Shown: positions 7,377-14,344 of the stretch, piece by piece | How positions within the stretch are numbered: position 1 is the stretch's first letter | Layout of the letters: each line of letters begins with the position of its first letter | NCBI GenBank assembly: GCA_035461175.1 | Contig: DATHVR010000027.1 | Span: 1-16,700, forward strand | DNA: 16,700 bases | DNA from: DATHVR01 sp035461175 | GTDB lineage: Bacteria; Actinomycetota; Acidimicrobiia; Spongiisociales; ZC4RG35 | Reading direction: 5' to 3' | Program-made: the position numbers and the translations under genes | The notes under the pieces: generated by a model | Database searches by the model: none | Seen by the model: the letters and a program-made list of their open reading frames with translations, nothing else | What the model was told of the DNA's origin: nothing

Positions 7377-7472
7377 TGCAGTGCACCTCCCTTTCTCCCT
7401 GGGTCTGGATGACCCAACTACAAACACTTTATACATACCCTGGAATCAATCAAGGCAAAAGAAGGTGGGACG
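7377..7472. promoter_or_regulatory. Divergent promoter region of the RiPP cluster
   Basis: 96 bp between precursor and cyclase starts, clearly richer in A+T than its surroundings. On the minus strand TTGCCT (7452-7457 area) followed after 17-19 nt by TATAAA is the best promoter candidate for the precursor; on the plus strand TATACA near 7431 is a possible -10 towards the cyclase. The strong SD of the precursor lies at about 7385-7391 and that of the cyclase (GAAGGTGGG) at 7461-7469. The two -10 candidates nearly coincide, so the two arms may compete for polymerase. Confidence 0.45.
7400..7416. promoter_or_regulatory. Inverted repeat TGGGTC-N5-GACCCA in the precursor leader region
   Basis: A perfect 6-bp inverted repeat with a 5-nt spacer. 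If the precursor promoter lies at 7430-7457, this repeat falls in its 5' untranslated RNA, just upstream of the ribosome-binding site. It may be an operator half-site pair or an RNA stem. No regulator gene lies in the cluster. Confidence 0.35.
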
Positions 7473-9224
7473 ATGGGCTCAGTTGTCGGCCTGATCACCA
7501 AAGACCAAGGCGAGGCGACGGAGGCGCTCGATGCGGCCCTGACCCGCTCGCCCCACCGGGGTGCGACAATCGAGCGTCTGCGGGTCGGTCGGGTGGATCT
7601 CGGCGTCACCGCCCACCGTGGGGAGGCTCAACTCTGGGCGGGTGATCCGTGGTCGGTGGCGGTGAGCGGTGTGGTCGATTCCGTCGCCGGAGTCGATGTG
7701 GCCGACTCCCCGGCCGGCGCGATCGCGTCTCATCTTGCCAGAGCCGGAATCTCGGGACTGGCGGATGTCCTGGGCGACTTCGTCGTGGTTGCCACGGACG
7801 GGCAGCGCCTTTTGGCGGCGCGCGACCACCTGGGAACAGATGGACTCTTCACAGGCGCCTCAGGATCGGTGGGGGTGGTGGCGAGCGAGCCCAAGCAGGT
7901 TTCGGCCGCCCTGGGCCGTTCCCGTCGACCGGACATCGAGGGGCTGGTGGCGGTCTACTTCTCGCAGTGGGAAGCGGCTGACGACGTCCCCTCGGTGGTC
8001 CGGGGCGTAGCCCGGGTGCCCCGGGCTGGCATCGTCGAGGTGACACCGGCGGGCTGGCAACGACGCGGCCGGGTCTGGGATCCGTCCCGCCTGGTGGAGA
8101 GCTCCAATCTGACCGTGGCCGAGGCGAAGGAAGCGGTCTGGGAACTGACCAAGGTCGTCGTCGGCTCGACCTTGACCGAGCGCAGCGCGGTGGGACTCTC
8201 CGGCGGGATCGATTCCACCCTCATCGCCACGGCCGCGGCTGCGGTCGAGGGTCCCGGGGTCCGCGCCCTGTCGGCTCTGTATCCCCACGCGCCCTCGGTC
8301 GACGAGTCCGAATACATCGCCGCCACCGTCGAGCTTCTCCAGATGGAGTCCACCACCTACCAGCCTTCCCGCCCCCGGCTGGCGGATCTGGAGATATGGG
8401 TCGACATCGTCGACGGACCGAATCATGGTCTCTCGTTGGGCGCGATCTCGGAGATGAACGATGTCGCCGCTGCAGCCGGCGTCGACAACTTGCTCGGCGG
8501 CGAAATGGCCGAACTGGTCTACGACCTGCGTGAGCACTCACTTTCCCGCATGCTGTGGCGTGGGCGGTTCGGGGAGCTGGCCGGGCAGCTGCGGGCATGG
8601 CGCGCCAAGGGCGCCGGATGGCCATCGATGGGACGATCCCTGGCGTCGGGCCTGGCTCCCCCCCGCTTGGGTCTCGCCTACATGCGGCGTTTTCGGCCCA
8701 TGCCCGACCCCGCCGTCTGGTTGGACCGTTCGTATATGACCGGTATGGAGCGGCACTGGGACCTGGAGCGTCCCGCCCGCCGGCGGTGGCCGGAGATCCA
8801 GCTCTTCTTTGCGACGGGGCCTTCCTATCCGGGCCTGGAGATAGCCACCGTCATGGGAGACGCGGCCGGTGTTCGGACCCGCCGCCCGCTGGTGGATCGC
8901 AGGTTGTGGGAGCTGTTTCTCACCTTTCCGCCCGAGGTCAAGTTCCCGGATTTCATCACCAAGTCCCTCGTGCGCCACGTACTCGATGGTCGGGCGCCGG
9001 ACGAGGTCGTCTGGCGCCGAGACAAGACCGTATTCGACGAGGACGCTCGGGTCCGCACCGAGACTGCCACCCTCCTGGCCCGGATCCAGGACGGGTTTCA
9101 CCTCCCCGGCGTGCGGTATCCCGAGTTGATCCAGCGACTGCAGGATGGGGAGATGAGCACGTGGGAGATGTCGATGGTCCGGACACTGGCCTCCATCCAT
9201 GCCTTCGTGGAGGTCTGCTCGTGA
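7473..9224 (+). CDS. Lasso cyclase, asparagine-synthetase-like (C protein)
   Basis: 583 aa. Lasso cyclases adenylate an acidic side chain of the core and join it to the new N-terminus. The C-terminal synthetase domain has the PP-loop SGGIDST at 243-249, then NHGLSLGAISEMN, a degenerate DNLLGGEMAELVYD region and RRDKTVF with K518, the late conserved Lys/Phe motif of these enzymes. The N-terminal glutaminase-like domain (about 1-200) starts MGSVVGL, so the nucleophilic Cys2 of true asparagine synthetases is absent and it should not use glutamine. ATG start with GAAGGTGGG upstream. First gene of the plus arm; its stop overlaps the kinase start (GTGA). Given the unusual core, the residue it activates is unknown. 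Confidence 0.92.
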   Translation: MGSVVGLITKDQGEATEALDAALTRSPHRGATIERLRVGRVDLGVTAHRGEAQLWAGDPWSVAVSGVVDSVAGVDVADSPAGAIASHLARAGISGLADVLGDFVVVATDGQRLLAARDHLGTDGLFTGASGSVGVVASEPKQVSAALGRSRRPDIEGLVAVYFSQWEAADDVPSVVRGVARVPRAGIVEVTPAGWQRRGRVWDPSRLVESSNLTVAEAKEAVWELTKVVVGSTLTERSAVGLSGGIDSTLIATAAAAVEGPGVRALSALYPHAPSVDESEYIAATVELLQMESTTYQPSRPRLADLEIWVDIVDGPNHGLSLGAISEMNDVAAAAGVDNLLGGEMAELVYDLREHSLSRMLWRGRFGELAGQLRAWRAKGAGWPSMGRSLASGLAPPRLGLAYMRRFRPMPDPAVWLDRSYMTGMERHWDLERPARRRWPEIQLFFATGPSYPGLEIATVMGDAAGVRTRRPLVDRRLWELFLTFPPEVKFPDFITKSLVRHVLDGRAPDEVVWRRDKTVFDEDARVRTETATLLARIQDGFHLPGVRYPELIQRLQDGEMSTWEMSMVRTLASIHAFVEVCS

Positions 9225-10117
9225 CGGAGTCGGGGGTGTGTCTCGACTATGGGATCGAGTCCGACCTCGACTTCGCCTTTCTGCGCTCCGGTCGCGGGAG
9301 TCGGCCCCTCTCCGTCCGTGAATGGACCCCCGACGATCCGGCCTGCAACGCCGAGCTGATGGTGCGGTGGAGGCCGCGACCGGATCGCCCCTTCCACGGC
9401 TCCGTCTATCGAATCGCCGACGGTCGCCTGGTGGTAGACACCAGCGACGCCGGGTGGTTCCGGATCGACCCCCAAGGCGGTGTGGTCGAGATCGACGCCG
9501 GAGCGGAGCGGGTGGCGAGAGAGGTCCGCCTGTGGACGACACCGATGTTGCTGTTGGCGACGATTGCCGGCGCCACCCCGCTCCATGCCGCCTGCGTGGA
9601 GGTCAACGGGACGGCGGTGGCGATCTGTGGGCCAGGTGGCCAGGGAAAGACAACTCTGGCGGCAGCACTCGCGGCACGAGGTCACCGGCTCATGGCCGAG
9701 GACATCACGATCGCCGACGGCTCACCGCCGATCGCCCGCGCCGGTCCCGACCTGCTGCGGTTGCGGCGGCCTTCCCGACGCCATGTCGATCTGGGGCCGG
9801 GGGCGACCGTGGTGGCAGAATCCGACGAGCGCCTGTTCATACGAACCGGATCGGAGTCGAGTTCGTCGGTGCCGCTCGGAGCGGTGGTTCTCCTCAAGGA
9901 GGGTCCTGAACTGCGTGTGAGCACCAGATCCGATGCCGGGAGGCTGGCCGACCTGTGGCAGGTCAGCTTCCACCTGCCCAACTTCGCGGATCGCTCCCGG
10001 TCGTTCCAGGCGATCGCCGACCTGGCGGACACGGTGCCGATCTTCGATCTCGAGCGTCCCAAAGCATGGGATCAACTGGAACCGTCGGTCGAGGCAGTAG
10101 AAGGACTGGTCCGATGA
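9221..10117 (+). CDS. HPr-kinase-like peptide kinase of the RiPP cluster
   Basis: 298 aa. The protein has an HPr-kinase-type C-terminal half: P-loop GPGGQGKTT at 137-145 preceded by TPLHAACVEVNG, and AEDITI downstream as the probable metal/base Asp region. The N-terminal third (about 1-100) is family-specific. Lasso-associated members (PadeK, ThcoK) phosphorylate the C-terminal serine of the precursor; the precursor here ends in Ser, which fits. GTG start overlaps the cyclase stop (GTGA) with GGAGG 7 nt upstream, and the stop overlaps the B2 start (ATGA). A true catabolite HPr kinase is unlikely, given the cluster and the lack of PTS genes. Confidence 0.88.
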   Translation: MTESGVCLDYGIESDLDFAFLRSGRGSRPLSVREWTPDDPACNAELMVRWRPRPDRPFHGSVYRIADGRLVVDTSDAGWFRIDPQGGVVEIDAGAERVAREVRLWTTPMLLLATIAGATPLHAACVEVNGTAVAICGPGGQGKTTLAAALAARGHRLMAEDITIADGSPPIARAGPDLLRLRRPSRRHVDLGPGATVVAESDERLFIRTGSESSSSVPLGAVVLLKEGPELRVSTRSDAGRLADLWQVSFHLPNFADRSRSFQAIADLADTVPIFDLERPKAWDQLEPSVEAVEGLVR

Positions 10118-10506
10118 TCGGCAAGGCACGACTGGCCTTGATCATCCTTGCCCGGTACGTTCGGGTCAGGTTCGACCTTCGGCGTTATCCCCTTCCCGAA
10201 CTCGTAGGGCGCTACTCGGCGTTGCCGCCACGAAGGCGCCGGTATCCGGTGCGGACGCTGGGACGGGGGGTCGAACGACTCCTGCTGTTGCCGGGGAGGC
10301 CACTTCGCTGCCTTCCCCGCGCCCTCGTGCTCTACTCGCTGGTGGTCGAGCAGTCCCACGATGCCCGTCTCATGGTGGGATTGCCGGACACCTCCGCCAC
10401 CTACCAGGCCCACGCCTGGGTGGAGATCGGCGGGGTCGACATCGGGCCGTCGCCGGGCCGAGACGGACACCAGGCGCTGGCGTCGTACCCACTCGAGGCC
10501 ACATAA
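10114..10506 (+). CDS. Lasso leader peptidase, transglutaminase-like (B2 protein)
   Basis: 130 aa, cytoplasmic. B2 cuts the leader after the threonine-containing site with a Cys-His-Asp triad. Visible: C66 in RCLPRALVLYSL and H100 in AHAWVEIGGVDIG, with D109 as the likely third residue. The basic N-terminus (RYVRVRFDLRRYP) and length are normal for split B2 proteins. ATG overlaps the kinase stop. It is the last gene of the plus arm, 43 bp before lipB-lipA. B1 and B2 are encoded on opposite strands, more than 4 kb apart, which is less common than a B1-B2 pair. Confidence 0.9.
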   Translation: MIGKARLALIILARYVRVRFDLRRYPLPELVGRYSALPPRRRRYPVRTLGRGVERLLLLPGRPLRCLPRALVLYSLVVEQSHDARLMVGLPDTSATYQAHAWVEIGGVDIGPSPGRDGHQALASYPLEAT

Positions 10507-10536
10507 CCCCGGCTCGGAGTAGGGCGGCTCTGCTGG

Positions 10537-10549
10537 TAGGTTCCATCAG
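10537..10549 (+). promoter_or_regulatory. Candidate -10 element for a leaderless lipB-lipA transcript
   Basis: TAGGTT (10537-10542), a TAnnnT match, is followed by 7 nt and then the GTG at 10550. This spacing would place the transcription start on the first base of the start codon, the leaderless arrangement common in actinobacteria. There is no good Shine-Dalgarno in the 43-bp gap. The -35 region is not recognisable. Confidence 0.4.
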
Positions 10550-12253
10550 GTGACGGACAGCTCTTCCGCCCGAACCGCACCCCTTCTCCGAGTCCGCTGG
10601 TTGGGCCGCCTGCCGTATGCGGAGGCGTGGGATCTTCAGCGCGCCTTCCACGAGGGGAAAGTGACGGGCCGGACCGAAGACGACTATCTGTTGTTGGTGG
10701 AGCATCCGCCGGTGTTCACGATCGGGCGCAATGGCGACCAGTCGAACCTGCTGGCCGACCGGGAGGCAGTGGCGGCGGCGGGGGCCGAGGTCTATGACGT
10801 CGACCGTGGCGGCGACATCACCTTCCACGGTCCCGGCCAGTTGGTGGGTTATCCGATCATCGGCCTGGACGATCCCAAGCGAATCGTTCCGTACGTCCGC
10901 TCGCTCGAGCGTGCCCTCATCTCCGCTCTCGCCGGCTTCGGGGTCGAGGCCTGGACCGAGCAGGGCCTGACCGGGGTGTGGACCGAAAAGGGCAAGGTGG
11001 CCGCCATCGGGGTGCGGGTTTCCCGTCAGGTCACGATGCACGGCTTCGCCTTGAACCTGGACCCGGACATGCGGTTCTTCGGGATGATGAACCCGTGCGG
11101 GATCACCGACCGTCCAGTCACCACTCTTTCGGAACTGGTCGGCCAACGCATCACGCTGGAGGAGGCGGTGGAAGCGCTGGTCCCGGCTTTCGCCGCCGAG
11201 TTCGGCTACCCGACGCCCGAGACCCAGCTGGCAGCGTTCACCCGTCGCCAGGCCAAGGTGGCGCCCGATCACGAGGTAGACCGCCTGCTCGAGGCCGGGA
11301 CGTTCTCGCCCGAGACCCGCCGGGCGGAGCCGGTCCTGATCGACGGGCGCCTGCCCGGCGAGCCGCCCCGCCCCGGCTGGATGAAGGTGCGGGCACACAT
11401 GGACACCGACTACCGCGATCTGAAGAAGCTGATGCGGGGCCTGTCTCTGAACACGGTGTGCGAGGAGGCCAACTGCCCCAACATCTACGAATGCTGGGGG
11501 ATGGGTACCGCCACGCTGATGATCCTGGGCGACACCTGCACCCGGGCGTGCTCGTTCTGCAACGTAATGACAGGGAAGCCCACCGAGTTCGACGTCCTCG
11601 AGCCCTTCCGGGCGGCCGAGGCGGTGGCCACGATGAGCCTGGCCCATGCCGTGATCACCAGCGTCAACCGCGACGACCTCGCCGATGGCGGCGCCGGCAT
11701 CTTCGCCCAGACCATCACCGAGACCCGGCGGCTTTCGCCCGGCACCGACATCGAGGTGCTGATCCCCGATTTCAAGGGAGACACCGAAGCGCTGGCGACA
11801 CTGATGGAAGCCCGACCCGAGGTCCTCAACCACAACACCGAGACCGTTCTCCGCCTCCAGCGCGACATCCGCACCTCGGCTAGCTACGGCCGTTCGCTGG
11901 CCCTGCTGTGGCGGGCCCGGCAGCTCAACCCCGACGGACTCACCAAATCGGGACTCATCGTGGGAATGGGAGAGACCGAAGATGAGGTGCTGGGAGCGCT
12001 GGCCGACCTGCGGGCGGTCGGCGTCGAAATCATCACCATCGGCCAGTACCTGCGCCCCACCGCCCGCCACCGCCCCATCCACCGCTACGTCCATCCCGAC
12101 GAGTTCGGCCGATACAAGGCTTTCGGCGAGGGCATCGGCATCCCCCACGTCGAATCAGGCCCCCTGGTCCGCTCCTCCTATCACGCCAAGGACGCCACCG
12201 ACGCCGCCGGACGTCCCTCCGGCCCCGTCCCCGTCACCATCGGCGCCCGCTAG
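10550..12253 (+). CDS. lipB-lipA: Fused octanoyltransferase-lipoyl synthase (LipB-LipA)
   Basis: 567 aa in one uninterrupted frame. Residues about 8-235 are LipB: RGGDITFHGPGQ, the catalytic K149 in KGKVAAIGVRV and C183 in MMNPCGI; it moves octanoate from acyl carrier protein to the lipoyl-domain lysine. Residues about 270-560 are LipA, a radical SAM enzyme that inserts two sulfurs: auxiliary cluster C304, C309, C315 (CEEANCPNIYEC), SAM cluster C330, C334, C337 (CTRACSFC) and the late RSSYHA serine. Both halves look complete and active; the linker is about 30 residues. The ATG at 11381 in the linker lacks a ribosome-binding site, so separate LipA translation is not favoured. Product serves the E2 encoded at 2478-4043. 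Confidence 0.93.
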   Translation: MTDSSSARTAPLLRVRWLGRLPYAEAWDLQRAFHEGKVTGRTEDDYLLLVEHPPVFTIGRNGDQSNLLADREAVAAAGAEVYDVDRGGDITFHGPGQLVGYPIIGLDDPKRIVPYVRSLERALISALAGFGVEAWTEQGLTGVWTEKGKVAAIGVRVSRQVTMHGFALNLDPDMRFFGMMNPCGITDRPVTTLSELVGQRITLEEAVEALVPAFAAEFGYPTPETQLAAFTRRQAKVAPDHEVDRLLEAGTFSPETRRAEPVLIDGRLPGEPPRPGWMKVRAHMDTDYRDLKKLMRGLSLNTVCEEANCPNIYECWGMGTATLMILGDTCTRACSFCNVMTGKPTEFDVLEPFRAAEAVATMSLAHAVITSVNRDDLADGGAGIFAQTITETRRLSPGTDIEVLIPDFKGDTEALATLMEARPEVLNHNTETVLRLQRDIRTSASYGRSLALLWRARQLNPDGLTKSGLIVGMGETEDEVLGALADLRAVGVEIITIGQYLRPTARHRPIHRYVHPDEFGRYKAFGEGIGIPHVESGPLVRSSYHAKDATDAAGRPSGPVPVTIGAR

Positions 12254-12257
12254 CGCC

Positions 12258-12350
12258 TCAGGTCACGGCCATCGCCAGCCAGATGCCGCCGGCGGCGAGG
12301 ATGACGAGGGCCGCGATGGCCGAGAGAATCAGTAACCAGCGGGTGGACAT
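12258..12350 (-). CDS. Possible 30-aa single-pass membrane peptide
   Basis: ATG at 12350 gives a short peptide with a basic start (MSTRW), one long hydrophobic helix (LLILSAIAALVILAAGGIWL) and a short tail, between the end of lipB-lipA and the divergent M24 gene. The composition is what a real small membrane protein would show, but I see no ribosome-binding site, and a hydrophobic 30-mer can occur by chance. It starts 34 bp from the M24 gene in divergent orientation. Confidence 0.35.
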   Translation of the reverse strand: MSTRWLLILSAIAALVILAAGGIWLAMAVT

Positions 12351-12371
12351 TCTGCGTAACGGTACCGACGG

Positions 12372-12383
12372 TACGATGCCCGC
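12372..12383 (+). promoter_or_regulatory. Candidate -10 element for a leaderless M24 peptidase transcript
   Basis: TACGAT (12372-12377) lies 6 nt before the ATG at 12384, again fitting a leaderless start. No Shine-Dalgarno is present. A short direct repeat (CGGTAC twice, 3 nt apart, in ACGGTACCGACGGTACG) lies just upstream and overlaps the -10. Confidence 0.4.
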
Positions 12384-13469
12384 ATGACATCGTTCGATTA
12401 CGGGGCCCGGATCGAGCGCGCCCGTCAGGCCCTTTCCCAAAGTGGTATCGACGGGCTTCTACTCAGCGTCGGCCCCGACCTCCCCTACCTGACCGGCTAC
12501 GAGGCAATGCCTCTGGAACGCCTGACCATGTTCGTCCTCACCGGTCCACGGGCGGTGCTGATCGTCCCTGAGCTCGAAGCTCCCCGAGTGGCCGCGGGCC
12601 CCTTCGAGGTGCGGCCGTGGTCGGAGACCGAGGACCCCGTGGCGATCGTGGCCGAACTGGTGGCCGCCACCGAGAGGCTCGCTCTGGGCGACCACACCTG
12701 GGCCGTGTTTCTCCTCGGCCTTCAGGACCGGCTCCCGGACGTGGCCTTCGAAGCGTGCAGCGAGCTCATGGCCGAACTGCGTATGCGCAAGGAGGAGGGT
12801 GAGATCGACCTGCTGCGGCTTGCTGCCCACGCCACCGATCGGGTGGCGGCGCGCCTGGCCGAGACCCGGATGTCGGGGATGACCGAGCGCCAGCTTTCGC
12901 TGCAGGTGGGCCGCTGGACCGTCGAGGAGGGCCACGACCTCGACACCTTCCGCATCGTCGCTTCCGGCCCGAACGGCGCCTCACCCCACCACGAGCCCAC
13001 CGATCGCGTGATCGAGGAAGGCGACATGGTCGTGATCGACTTCGGCGGCCGTCTGGGCGGGTACTGCTCGGACATGACCCGTACCTTCGTCGTCGGCGAT
13101 CCCACCCCGGAACAGGAAGAGGTCCATGACCTCGTTCAGGTGGCCCAGCGCGCCGCGGTCGACGCCGTCCGGCCCGGGGTGACCGCCGCCCATGTCGACG
13201 CCGCCGCCCGATCCGTCATCGAAGCGGCTGGGTACGGAGAACATTTCATCCATCGCACCGGTCACGGGATCGGCCTGGAGGGCCACGAGCACCCCTACAT
13301 CATCGAGACCAACTCGCTCCCGCTGGAGGAAGGCATGGCGTTTTCGGTCGAGCCCGGAATCTATCTCCCCGGCCGGTTCGGCGTGCGGATCGAAGACATC
13401 GTGGTGGTCACATCCTCGGGGGTGGAGCCACTCAACCGGGCCAACCACGACCTGGTCGTCGTCGACTGA
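12384..13469 (+). CDS. M24 family metallopeptidase (Xaa-Pro aminopeptidase/dipeptidase type)
   Basis: 361 aa. Members cleave Xaa-Pro bonds with a two-metal centre. The creatinase-like N-terminal domain (about 1-130) precedes the pita-bread catalytic domain with all five ligands visible: D219 (VVIDFGG), D230 (CSDMTRTF), H294 (RTGHGIGLEGHE), E323 (SVEPGIYLP) and E337 (RIEDIVVV). An additional catalytic His is in PHHEPTDR. Length and order match PepQ-like proteins of Gram-positive bacteria. ATG start without Shine-Dalgarno. The stop TGA abuts the stop of the next, convergent gene with no base between. Its role is probably general peptide turnover; exact specificity is not determinable. Confidence 0.9.
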   Translation: MTSFDYGARIERARQALSQSGIDGLLLSVGPDLPYLTGYEAMPLERLTMFVLTGPRAVLIVPELEAPRVAAGPFEVRPWSETEDPVAIVAELVAATERLALGDHTWAVFLLGLQDRLPDVAFEACSELMAELRMRKEEGEIDLLRLAAHATDRVAARLAETRMSGMTERQLSLQVGRWTVEEGHDLDTFRIVASGPNGASPHHEPTDRVIEEGDMVVIDFGGRLGGYCSDMTRTFVVGDPTPEQEEVHDLVQVAQRAAVDAVRPGVTAAHVDAAARSVIEAAGYGEHFIHRTGHGIGLEGHEHPYIIETNSLPLEEGMAFSVEPGIYLPGRFGVRIEDIVVVTSSGVEPLNRANHDLVVVD

Positions 13470-14342
13470 TCAGGGAACCGTGATCGTGATGGAGGCGGTC
13501 TGGTGGGAATTGCCAAGCCAGCGCCAGGCCATCCGCAAGGTGTGAGTCCCAGGTGTCAACGCCGGAGGGCGATACTCCCACATCCGGGTGGCGGGGGAGC
13601 GGGACTCGTTGACTCCCAGATAGTCACCTGCCAGAGGTTCCCCGTCCCACGTCACGCTGAGCCGGGTGTCGCCGTCCTTGAAAGCGGCCTCCTCTCCCGA
13701 GCGGTAGGGGGTCACCTGGTACCACCCCTCCTCGACCTCTAGCCGGGTTCCCGCCGCGAGAGTAACCCGTTTCGAGCACGACAGCCCGTCCTTGCTGCAG
13801 GACAGGCCAGAACGGAGGGACAGTCGGTTGAGGATCGCGTCGACACCGTCGAGAGCGCGGACCAGGAAGCTGGCCATCTGGGCGCGGGTGACAGGGTCGT
13901 TGGGGCAGTAGCGGGTGTTGTCGGGCGGGTTGCAGCCTTTGGTGATGTCGGCCTGGGCGAGGGCGTCGATGTCGTCTAGGTGGACGGATCCGGCGGTGTC
14001 GGTGAAGGGGTTCTGGTCGGCTGCGGGGAGGTCGAGGGCGCGGACCAGGAAGCTGGCCATCTGGGCACGGGTGACGGGGCTGTGGGGACAGAACCTGGTG
14101 TTGTCGGGCGGGTTGCAGCCCTTCGTGATCTCCGAGGCGGCCAGGCCGTTGATGTCCGACTCGTGGATCGACCCGTCGTCGTCCGTGAACGAACCCCTCC
14201 CGTCGGTACTCGACCCGACCGCCGTGGCCGCCATCACCGTCCCCAACAAGGCGGCGACGGCGATCAGCACCACGAGTGCTTTTCGCGACCGAATAGCGCG
14301 CCATGGCGCGCCATTCGGTCGCGAACAGGGGGAGGGGGTCAT
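13470..14342 (-). CDS. Exported protein with two S-layer-homology-like repeats
   Basis: 290 aa. The N-terminus has a basic n-region (WRAIRSRK) and a hydrophobic core (ALVVLIAVAALLGTVMAATA), a signal peptide. Two 61-residue SLH-like repeats follow at about 52-164, each with KGCNPPDNTR, an aromatic-Cys-Pro and VTRAQMASFLVRAL. Each repeat holds a Cys pair eight residues apart (C76/C85, C137/C146), and a short GLSCSK motif occurs twice (C182, C189), so three disulfides are possible. The C-terminal about 100 residues look beta-rich (SVTWDGEPLAG, TLRMAWRWLG). SLH domains usually bind cell-wall polymers. ATG at 14342 lies 2 nt after the upstream stop. Last gene of the right-hand operon. Confidence 0.85.
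   Translation of the reverse strand: MTPSPCSRPNGAPWRAIRSRKALVVLIAVAALLGTVMAATAVGSSTDGRGSFTDDDGSIHESDINGLAASEITKGCNPPDNTRFCPHSPVTRAQMASFLVRALDLPAADQNPFTDTAGSVHLDDIDALAQADITKGCNPPDNTRYCPNDPVTRAQMASFLVRALDGVDAILNRLSLRSGLSCSKDGLSCSKRVTLAAGTRLEVEEGWYQVTPYRSGEEAAFKDGDTRLSVTWDGEPLAGDYLGVNESRSPATRMWEYRPPALTPGTHTLRMAWRWLGNSHQTASITITVP
13848..14158 (-). repeat. 183-bp-spaced direct repeat encoding the SLH-like units
   Basis: Two copies (13848-13975 and 14031-14158), offset by 183 bp, share long identical stretches such as the one encoding KGCNPPDNTR and that encoding RAQMASFLVRAL. The near identity at DNA level suggests recent duplication or gene conversion within the gene. Confidence 0.85.
14282..14325. 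repeat. 44-bp palindrome with one mismatched pair
   Basis: TTCGCGACCGAAT (14282-14294) is the exact complement of ATTCGGTCGCGAA (14313-14325). The interior 14296-14311 is itself a perfect palindrome centred on CATG, and only 14295/14312 do not pair. It lies in codons 6-21 of the SLH-like gene, between the start and the signal-peptide core. Confidence 0.95.
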
Positions 14343-14344
14343 CG

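Larger units (their letters stand above)
4036..10506. other. Lasso-peptide-type RiPP biosynthetic cluster, two divergent arms
   Basis: All parts of a lasso cluster are present: precursor (7221-7376), separate B1 leader-binding protein (5170-5442), separate B2 peptidase (10114-10506), Asn-synthetase-like cyclase (7473-9224) and ABC exporter (5442-7183). Two tailoring genes known from the paeninodin class are added: HPr-kinase-like (9221-10117) and nucleotidyltransferase-like (4036-5160). The minus arm carries precursor, exporter, B1 and nucleotidyltransferase; the plus arm carries cyclase, kinase and B2. Neighbouring genes within each arm overlap by 1-4 bp or lie within 40 bp. The cluster is bracketed by lipoate-related housekeeping genes on both sides. 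Confidence 0.9.

Noticed and set aside
7377..7436. Longer precursor starting at the ATG at 7436 (20 extra residues)
   Set aside because: No ribosome-binding site, lies in the promoter-like region, and the extra residues do not fit lasso leaders; the GTG at 7376 has a near-perfect SD.
9221..10117. Kinase as a true HPr kinase/phosphorylase of carbon control
   Set aside because: No HPr or PTS genes nearby, overlapping with lasso genes on both sides, and lasso clusters are known to carry such homologues.
4036..10506. Transposon or prophage origin with flanking repeats
   Set aside because: No transposase, integrase, tRNA or matching direct repeats seen at either edge of the cluster.
10370..12148. 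592-codon minus-strand open frame across lipB-lipA
   Set aside because: Antisense shadow of the fusion gene; no recognisable domain, and the plus strand has both complete active sites.
11381..12253. Separate lipA start in the linker (ATG at 11381)
   Set aside because: No ribosome-binding site upstream and the frame is continuous with LipB.
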